64,000 nucleotides of DNA, taken from Kaistella yonginensis (lineage in GTDB: Bacteria; Bacteroidota; Bacteroidia; Flavobacteriales; Weeksellaceae). A program made the translations under genes and the position numbers. Positions 59,336 through 64,000 of this stretch are shown here, in pieces. The notes under the pieces are model-generated. The model saw nothing but the letters and a program-made list of their open reading frames with translations. It did no database searches and was not told the DNA's origin. Position 1 is the stretch's first letter. Every line of letters starts with the position of its first letter. The stretch lies in assembly GCF_030409525.1 (NCBI RefSeq), contig NZ_JAUFQB010000063.1, forward strand, positions 112,705 to 176,704, read 5' to 3'.

Positions 59336-59518
59336 ATGTTAGAACATTTTTATACATGCCCATACTGTTGGGAAGAAATTTCTGCACTTTTGGATCCTTC
59401 CATTTCCAATCAAACGTATATTGAAGATTGTGAAGTTTGTTGTAATCCGATAGAATTGCATGTAATTTTTGAAAACGAAGAATTGGTCGGTTTTGATGCG
59501 GTGAATATTGAGCAGTAA
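59336..59518 (+). CDS. CPXCG-motif Cys-rich small protein
   Basis: 60 residues with C-P-Y-C-W near the N-terminus and C-E-V-C-C-N-P-I further on, a four-cysteine zinc-ribbon arrangement that fits the CPXCG family of small bacterial proteins. Strongly acidic. It starts 24 bases after msrB and may be cotranscribed. Function unknown. The C-x-x-C-W replaces the usual C-x-x-C-G. Confidence 0.85.
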   Translation: MLEHFYTCPYCWEEISALLDPSISNQTYIEDCEVCCNPIELHVIFENEELVGFDAVNIEQ

Positions 59519-59575
59519 ATTTTCATAAAAAGGTACGAGCTGATCTAATTAATTCAGGGAAAAAATTTTAAAAAT

Positions 59576-59601
59576 AAAACCTCGACGAAAGCCGAAGTTT
59601 T
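59576..59601. terminator. Terminator between the CPXCG gene and tnaA
   Basis: AAAACCTCG and CGAAGTTTT pair with one mismatch around ACGAAAGC. It is nearly the same stem-loop as at 38169-38197 and can act on both convergent transcripts. Confidence 0.7.
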
Positions 59602-59629
59602 ACTTTTAATAAAGATGGTATTTAAGCGA

Positions 59630-61006
59630 TTAAGCCTGCTCTAACTCCACCGTAAAATGGCGCAGAATTTCAGATTCCCAAGTAATATTATATCCTTTTT
59701 TAATATCTTCTCGTCTATCAAATACATTTTTAATGGCGACTGCGATATAATCCATATGGTTGTTGGTATATGTTCGGCGTGGAATTGCCAGACGAACCAA
59801 TTCTAATTTTGGATATCGGTTTTCACGTGTTTCTGGATCGCGGTCTGCTAACAAAGTTCCTATTTCTACGGTTCTAATTCCAGCTTCTTTATAAATTTCA
59901 TTTGCTAATGTTTGTGCCGGAAATTCTTTTCTCGCAATATGCGGTAAAAAAGTCAAAGAATCGATGAAAACCGCGTGACCACCGATAGGTTTTTGCACGG
60001 GGATTCCGAATGCGATAAGTTTATTTCCCAAATATTCCACCTGAGAAATACGGCTTTCTAAATATTCAAATTCTGTAGCTTCGTTTAGTCCAATAGCTAA
60101 AGCAGCCATATCTCTTCCCGCCATTCCGCCATAGGTAATGAATCCTTCAAAAATAATTGTGAAATTAGACGCTTTTTTATACACCTCTGCATCATTTAAA
60201 GCGATGAACCCACCGATATTTACCAAACCATCTTTTTTTGAACTCATGGTCATTCCCACCCCATAGGAAAATACTTCCTTTGCAATTGCCTTAATGGTTC
60301 TGTTTTCCTGGCCTTTTTCTCTCATTTTAATGAAATACGCGTTTTCTGCAAATCTTGCAGAATCGAAATAAATTGGGATACCATAGCGGTCAGAAAGTTC
60401 TTTTACCGCTTTTACGTTTTCCAATGAAACGGGTTGCCCGCCGGAAGAGTTACAGGTAATCGTTATTAAACAAAAGGGGATTTGTTCTTTTGGATAACTT
60501 TTATAAACGTTTTCTAATTTCTCTAAATCAATATTGCCTTTAAAAAGATAAGGGTCTTCGATATCAAATGCTTCGTCAATTGTACAATCGATTGCATGTG
60601 CTTTTCTAATTTCGATATGCCCTTTGGTGGTATCGAAGTGGGTATTTCCAGGAATCACATCACCATCTTTTACGAGAACGGAAAACAATACATTTTCAGC
60701 AGCTCTTCCTTGATGCGTTGGGAGTAAATATTTAAAACCAGTAATTTGCTGAACGGTTTCGTGTAGTTTTTCGAAACTTTTGGAGCCGGCGTAACTTTCG
60801 TCGCCCGTCATCATGGCGCCCCATTGTTGGTCGCTCATGGCTCCAGTTCCGGAGTCCGTTAACAAGTCGATGAAAACCTGAGAAGACTTTAAATTAAATA
60901 AATTATAACGGGCATTATTAAGCCATTCTTCTCTTTCTTTTCTAGTGGATTGGCGAATCTCTTCGACCATTTTTATTCTAAATGGCTCAACGTATGGTAA
61001 TTTCAT
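59630..61006 (-). CDS. tnaA: Tryptophanase
   Basis: PLP enzyme splitting tryptophan into indole, pyruvate and ammonia. 458 residues with all beta-eliminating lyase landmarks: D-S-G-T-G-A-M-S, P-T-H-Q-G-R-A-A-E-N, N-T-H-F-D-T-T-K-G-H, the PLP lysine in M-S-S-K-K-D (Lys257/258) and P-R-R-T-Y-T-N-N-H. Two positions separate it from the related tyrosine phenol-lyase: F-D-T-T rather than F-T-T-T, and V-E-I-G where the lyase has an arginine (M-E-R-G). Indole formation is therefore expected. No tnaC-like leader peptide with Trp was found upstream; no permease gene is adjacent. Confidence 0.88.
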   Translation of the reverse strand: MKLPYVEPFRIKMVEEIRQSTRKEREEWLNNARYNLFNLKSSQVFIDLLTDSGTGAMSDQQWGAMMTGDESYAGSKSFEKLHETVQQITGFKYLLPTHQGRAAENVLFSVLVKDGDVIPGNTHFDTTKGHIEIRKAHAIDCTIDEAFDIEDPYLFKGNIDLEKLENVYKSYPKEQIPFCLITITCNSSGGQPVSLENVKAVKELSDRYGIPIYFDSARFAENAYFIKMREKGQENRTIKAIAKEVFSYGVGMTMSSKKDGLVNIGGFIALNDAEVYKKASNFTIIFEGFITYGGMAGRDMAALAIGLNEATEFEYLESRISQVEYLGNKLIAFGIPVQKPIGGHAVFIDSLTFLPHIARKEFPAQTLANEIYKEAGIRTVEIGTLLADRDPETRENRYPKLELVRLAIPRRTYTNNHMDYIAVAIKNVFDRREDIKKGYNITWESEILRHFTVELEQA

Positions 61007-61083
61007 GATAATGAAAAATTAAAGATTAATAATTAAAAAGGAGGTTTGTGAAATGATGAGTATTCATATTTAATTATTAATTT

Positions 61084-61704
61084 TCACTCTGGTGCTTTGA
61101 AAACATTGTCGTCGGAATGGAAGCCTGCGACACCACCACTTACAGCAAATTTCATGGCTTGCGCTGCTGTTACATTATTTAAAATAACAATGTTCGTCGC
61201 CAAGACAAATACAACCCAGCCAGAAACGGCGTAGGAATGTGGCAAGTAAACCGATACGTAATTGGGGAATCCCACGGAGGAAAGATCACTTTGAGTTAAG
61301 AATCCAATCCGCCAAACGTCGGGTTCGTTTGAGGTTTTGATAAGAACGGGCTGGTTAAATTTCTTTTTATCACCCACGAAAGAAGTCATCACATCTTTTA
61401 GTGAAGTATAAATGAATTTAATTCCAGGGGTATGTTCTAAGATATAGTCGAAGGTATCTACCACAATACGGCCGATGATAAACTTGCTACCCAAATAACC
61501 GATTAAAGTGGTGGAGCAAATAACAATCAAAAAAGTGATGCCCGGATAAAACTGTTCCGATAAAGCGGGGATGATATTATCAATACTCGAAACGATATAC
61601 CAAATGATCCAAATCGTAAGGGCAAAAGGTCCGATTATGAGCAGTCCTTGGAAAAATGATTTTGCCAAAATATTTAGAATCTGTTCAAATCGAGTTTTTT
61701 GCAT
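61084..61704 (-). CDS. DUF502 family membrane protein
   Basis: 206 residues with two membrane segments in the first half (about 15-40 and 50-72), followed by Y-T-S-L-K-D-V-M-T-S-F-x-G and V-S-V-Y-L-P-H-S-Y-A, the DUF502 signatures. The family occurs from bacteria to plants (LAZ1-like/COV1-related) and has no established activity in bacteria. The last part holds a third hydrophobic stretch (V-V-F-V-L-A-T-N). Ordinary length. Confidence 0.88.
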   Translation of the reverse strand: MQKTRFEQILNILAKSFFQGLLIIGPFALTIWIIWYIVSSIDNIIPALSEQFYPGITFLIVICSTTLIGYLGSKFIIGRIVVDTFDYILEHTPGIKFIYTSLKDVMTSFVGDKKKFNQPVLIKTSNEPDVWRIGFLTQSDLSSVGFPNYVSVYLPHSYAVSGWVVFVLATNIVILNNVTAAQAMKFAVSGGVAGFHSDDNVFKAPE

Positions 61705-61779
61705 GGTTTGTCGTTCGGAAATTTATCCATTTAAGACTTGGTAAAAATAGGAAAATTTTAGAGTACTATTAAAAAAATA

Positions 61780-62358
61780 TTAACCGTGTATGGTTTCTTT
61801 TTTTCCATAGGATTTGATGATTTCAGCTTCGTAATCCAACCATTCTTCCCAGCGTGCATTTACTTTTTCAACGTCGCCCAATTGTCGGGCAAAACCAATG
61901 AAAGTAGTATAATGTCCGGCTTCAGAGATCATCAGGTCTTTATAAAAGGTTTTCAGTTCTTCATCTTTAATATTTTCCGTCAACACTCGAAAGCGTTCGC
62001 AACTTCTAGCTTCAATCATGGCTGCAAAAAGCATTCTGTCAATAATATATTCTTTTCGAGTTCCTTGAACAATGAATTTGAAGAGTTGTCCAACGTAATC
62101 ATCTTTTCTTTCTCTACCGAATTCGTAGCCTCGTTTTTTAATAATTTCATGAACCATTTGGAAATGTTCCAGTTCTTCTTGTGCGATTTTCAAAAGTTCG
62201 GTAACGATTTCAGGATATTCTGGGCACATCGTTATGATAGTAATCGCGTTTGTAGTTGCTTTTTGCTCGCACCAAGCGTGATCGGTCAGGATTTCTTCTA
62301 GATTTCCTTCTGCAATATTAGCCCAACGAGGATCGGTTAAAAGTCTTAATTTAAACAT
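61780..62358 (-). CDS. miaE: tRNA 2-(methylthio)-N6-isopentenyladenosine hydroxylase-like protein
   Basis: A 192-residue helical diiron protein. The ligands of MiaE are recognisable in two E-x-x-H pairs: E-E-L-E-H-F (first half) and E-A-G-H-Y-T (second half), with single Glu residues in I-E-A-R-S-C-E-R between them. It hydroxylates the isopentenyl group of ms2i6A37 in tRNA using O2. Homologues in Bacteroidota are annotated as MiaE and are a little shorter than the enterobacterial enzyme. Confidence 0.9.
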   Translation of the reverse strand: MFKLRLLTDPRWANIAEGNLEEILTDHAWCEQKATTNAITIITMCPEYPEIVTELLKIAQEELEHFQMVHEIIKKRGYEFGRERKDDYVGQLFKFIVQGTRKEYIIDRMLFAAMIEARSCERFRVLTENIKDEELKTFYKDLMISEAGHYTTFIGFARQLGDVEKVNARWEEWLDYEAEIIKSYGKKETIHG

Positions 62359-62518
62359 CTTCTTAATTTTACGGGTAAATTTAATAAATTAAATAGGAGT
62401 CTTTACAGCATTTTTATTTATTGAAAACTTATGATGAATTCAGTTCGTTTGAAGATAATGGTTAAAAATGGCATAAATATTGGATAATCAATAGATAACA
62501 TTAAAAAAATAAACGATT

Positions 62519-62761
62519 ATGAACACTTTATCTTTAAAAAACGGTCTGGAAAAATTTGGAATTTTGATGCTGACTTTTTTCTTCAGCGCCCTAACTTTTG
62601 CACAAGAAGCCACTAAAACACCAGATTTAGATGTGGATGTAACCACCACCAAAACTACCACAACAGAAGAGTGGTTCACCAATCCACTCTATTGGGTCAT
62701 TGGCGGATTGTTTGTGATTATTCTTATTGCGATCATTGCAAGAGGTGGCAAAAAAGGCTAA
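62519..62761 (+). CDS. Small envelope protein with signal peptide and one C-terminal membrane segment
   Basis: 80 residues: a signal peptide (…S-A-L-T-F-A-Q), a Thr/Asp-rich stretch (T-K-T-T-T-T-E-E), an E-E-W-F-T-N-P-L-Y-W turn and a single membrane helix (I-G-G-L-F-V-I-I-L-I-A-I-I-A) ending R-G-G-K-K-G. Proteins of this layout are common in flavobacteria and have no known role. The ATG at 62519 opens the signal. Followed by a strong terminator. Confidence 0.78.
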   Translation: MNTLSLKNGLEKFGILMLTFFFSALTFAQEATKTPDLDVDVTTTKTTTTEEWFTNPLYWVIGGLFVIILIAIIARGGKKG

Positions 62762-62786
62762 TTCTTGAACGTTAAAAAAATGAAAT

Positions 62787-62820
62787 ACTGCTTCAGTTTT
62801 ACACTGAGGCAGTTTTTTTT
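62787..62820. terminator. Rho-independent terminator between the small membrane protein and the acyltransferase
   Basis: ACTGCTTCAGT pairs with ACTGAGGCAGT (one G-U pair) around a 5-base loop, followed by a run of eight T. It stops the plus-strand gene; the stem partly overlaps the 3' end of the convergent gene at 62799. Confidence 0.85.
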
Positions 62821-63890
62821 CGTAAAAATTGAAGAAGTCGCCAACCTAATGAGTCCACTTTCATCAATCCTTCCGCAATAATGACCGCCAGCAAAATATT
62901 AATACCGAAAATCAAAATAAGCGTAATCCCCCAAGGTATACTGTCTTTTATTAAAACGACAACAAAATAAACCAAAGAAGAGCTCATTCCCTGCGCAAAA
63001 TAATAGAAAATTGCATTTTTTCCAATATAGGTGATGAAGTTGTTTTTGCTGATTTTCAACCTGTTGTATAATACAAATAGGGTTAATGATGAAAAACTGG
63101 ACCAGAAAACATACAGAAGTTTCGGCGGGAATTTGGCTTTATTCATTTTTAAAAATAATTCTTTCCCGTCATTCCAGAAGAGGAAAACGAGGATGAAAAG
63201 TAAGATTGCATAAAGAGAAGCAGCCCATTTTGTAGGAATTTTCTTTCCCTTTAATTGGTGCCCAATTAAGAAAACCCCCAAATACAACGCGACATAACCC
63301 ACCTGCCCTGTTGGGTAAAATTGCGGAAAAACATTGAAGAATAAAGTTAAACCGAGGCATAATCCAATAAACCAATTGAGGTGCTTCGGAAAAAATCTAA
63401 GTATTAAAACACCAAAGACCGTCAAAATAAAATAGACTTTAAGGTACCAGAAGCTTCCCATCACCACGGGAAAAGTATCCGCATTTGTATATTGATGAAG
63501 ATACCAATTACCGAGATTTTGCCATTGCGGGACATCGGAGATGTTTTGCGGAACATATTTAGAGCCAAAGGTTGAATAGAATGCTCTCATCCAATCTAAT
63601 CCAAAAAAATGCAAGCCGAATACTTTAAAAATATAATCAAGGAAGAACAGAAAAGTTACGAAAATCATAAAGGTAATCTGTAACTTCAACAATCTATAGA
63701 ATGTTTTTTCAATATTTCCGCCAGAAGTGATTCCACTTAAAGCATAAAACAAAGGAACATCTATTAATAAGGACAAAACCCGAACTTCTGTGGGAACATA
63801 AAATTGGCCAGACCAAAATACGGTATGAATAAAAATAATGGCAAGGGTGGCGAAACCTTTGGCAAAATCAATGTAGAGATCTCTTTTCAT
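62799..63890 (-). CDS. Membrane acyltransferase (AT3-like)
   Basis: 363 residues with about ten hydrophobic segments. The first segment carries R-D-L-Y-I-D-F-A-K-G and the catalytic-type His in F-I-H-T (His22), as in acyltransferase family 3 (OafA/NodX-like), which adds acyl groups to sugars of surface polysaccharides. The remaining segments and a W-N-D-G-K-E loop fit. Substrate not readable. The stop codon lies inside the terminator stem of the opposite gene, so the ends overlap closely. Confidence 0.8.
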   Translation of the reverse strand: MKRDLYIDFAKGFATLAIIFIHTVFWSGQFYVPTEVRVLSLLIDVPLFYALSGITSGGNIEKTFYRLLKLQITFMIFVTFLFFLDYIFKVFGLHFFGLDWMRAFYSTFGSKYVPQNISDVPQWQNLGNWYLHQYTNADTFPVVMGSFWYLKVYFILTVFGVLILRFFPKHLNWFIGLCLGLTLFFNVFPQFYPTGQVGYVALYLGVFLIGHQLKGKKIPTKWAASLYAILLFILVFLFWNDGKELFLKMNKAKFPPKLLYVFWSSFSSLTLFVLYNRLKISKNNFITYIGKNAIFYYFAQGMSSSLVYFVVVLIKDSIPWGITLILIFGINILLAVIIAEGLMKVDSLGWRLLQFLRKKTASV

Positions 63891-63933
63891 ATATCAATTA
63901 CCCGTTGTGCATTTAGAAATATAGGAAAAAAGA

Positions 63934-63964
63934 TTGTTCATTTGATTAAAAAATCGTATATTTA
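63934..63964 (+). promoter_or_regulatory. Promoter of the gene starting at the window edge
   Basis: TTG (63934-63936) and TATATTTA (63957-63964, consensus TAnnTTTG with one change) are separated by 20 bases. Confidence 0.5.
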
Positions 63965-63988
63965 CCTGACTACCAATCACTTAAATAC

Positions 63989-64000
63989 ATGAACAATCTC
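63989..64000 (+). CDS. Start of a gene running out of the window (partial)
   Basis: ATG at 63989, read as M-N-N-L, lies 25 bases behind the promoter at 63934-63964. Four codons are too few for an assignment. Confidence 0.4.

Noticed and set aside
59630..61006. Tyrosine phenol-lyase instead of tryptophanase
   Set aside because: The substrate-discriminating positions (F-D-T-T and V-E-I-G) follow tryptophanase.
1..64000. tRNA or rRNA genes, CRISPR arrays, insertion sequences, prophage
   Set aside because: No cloverleaf-like or rRNA-like stretch, no regularly spaced repeats and no transposase, integrase or phage structural gene was recognised; a covariance-model scan would be decisive for small RNAs.

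Overview
The window is a stretch of chromosome from a member of the Bacteroidota, almost certainly a flavobacterium of the Chryseobacterium/Kaistella (Weeksellaceae) type. Support comes from AT-rich DNA, many promoters of the Bacteroidota form TAnnTTTG a few bases before the start codon with almost no Shine-Dalgarno sequences, two GLPGLI-family secreted proteins, the gliding lipoprotein GldH, a RicT/PSP1 protein next to it, type III glutamine synthetase, and tryptophanase (typical of indole-positive Chryseobacterium). No rRNA, tRNA, CRISPR array, insertion sequence or phage gene was seen. No taxonomic search was possible.

Layout. 1-3.6 kb: a GLPGLI protein, then the ferrous-iron operon feoA-feoB plus a tiny Cys-rich feoB companion. 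3.9-6.4 kb: the one clearly accessory region, holding a toxin-like lipoprotein gene with a stop codon inside its lipobox, an orphan Tae4-like amidase C-terminal module without its catalytic-Cys half, and a secreted candidate immunity protein. 6.6-9.7 kb: glmM, a decayed toxin-antitoxin pair and a TPR protein. 9.9-17 kb (minus strand): a GT-C-like membrane protein, SelO, and the conserved cluster ricT-gldH-pbp1A. 17.4-23.3 kb: FadL-type porin with an SGNH lipase lipoprotein, prs, rplY, and two small envelope proteins. 23.4-32.1 kb: tadA, a helicase with a predicted membrane hairpin, coaX, M23 and M1 peptidases, and a large protein with a nucleoside-phosphorylase-like end. 32.4-38.1 kb: glutamine synthetase III, an NlpC/P60 lipoprotein and an EF-G2-type factor. 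38.2-45.2 kb: an envelope beta-barrel, a PQQ sugar dehydrogenase lipoprotein, a BlaI/M56 pair whose sensor is frameshifted before its TonB domain, a second GLPGLI protein, uvrB and a small lipoprotein. 45.3-64 kb: mostly housekeeping genes (flavoprotein, thioesterase, thiL, sufS, serine hydrolase, glyS, Trk/Ktr potassium system, pyrD, secreted msrB, tnaA, miaE, an acyltransferase).

How it fits together. Most of the window is core metabolism and envelope biology: iron(II) uptake, wall precursor synthesis and polymerisation (glmM, pbp1A, M23, NlpC/P60), gliding (gldH), lipid use (FadL plus lipase), nitrogen assimilation (glnA3) and nucleotide synthesis (prs, pyrD). The most unusual content is the damaged polymorphic-toxin cassette at 3.9-6.4 kb, the decayed toxin-antitoxin pair at 8.0-8.3 kb, a family of five dispersed intergenic repeats, and direct repeats upstream of fadL. 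Three coding interruptions (stop in a lipobox, stop in an antitoxin, frameshift in the M56 sensor) could be real decay or, in part, assembly errors.
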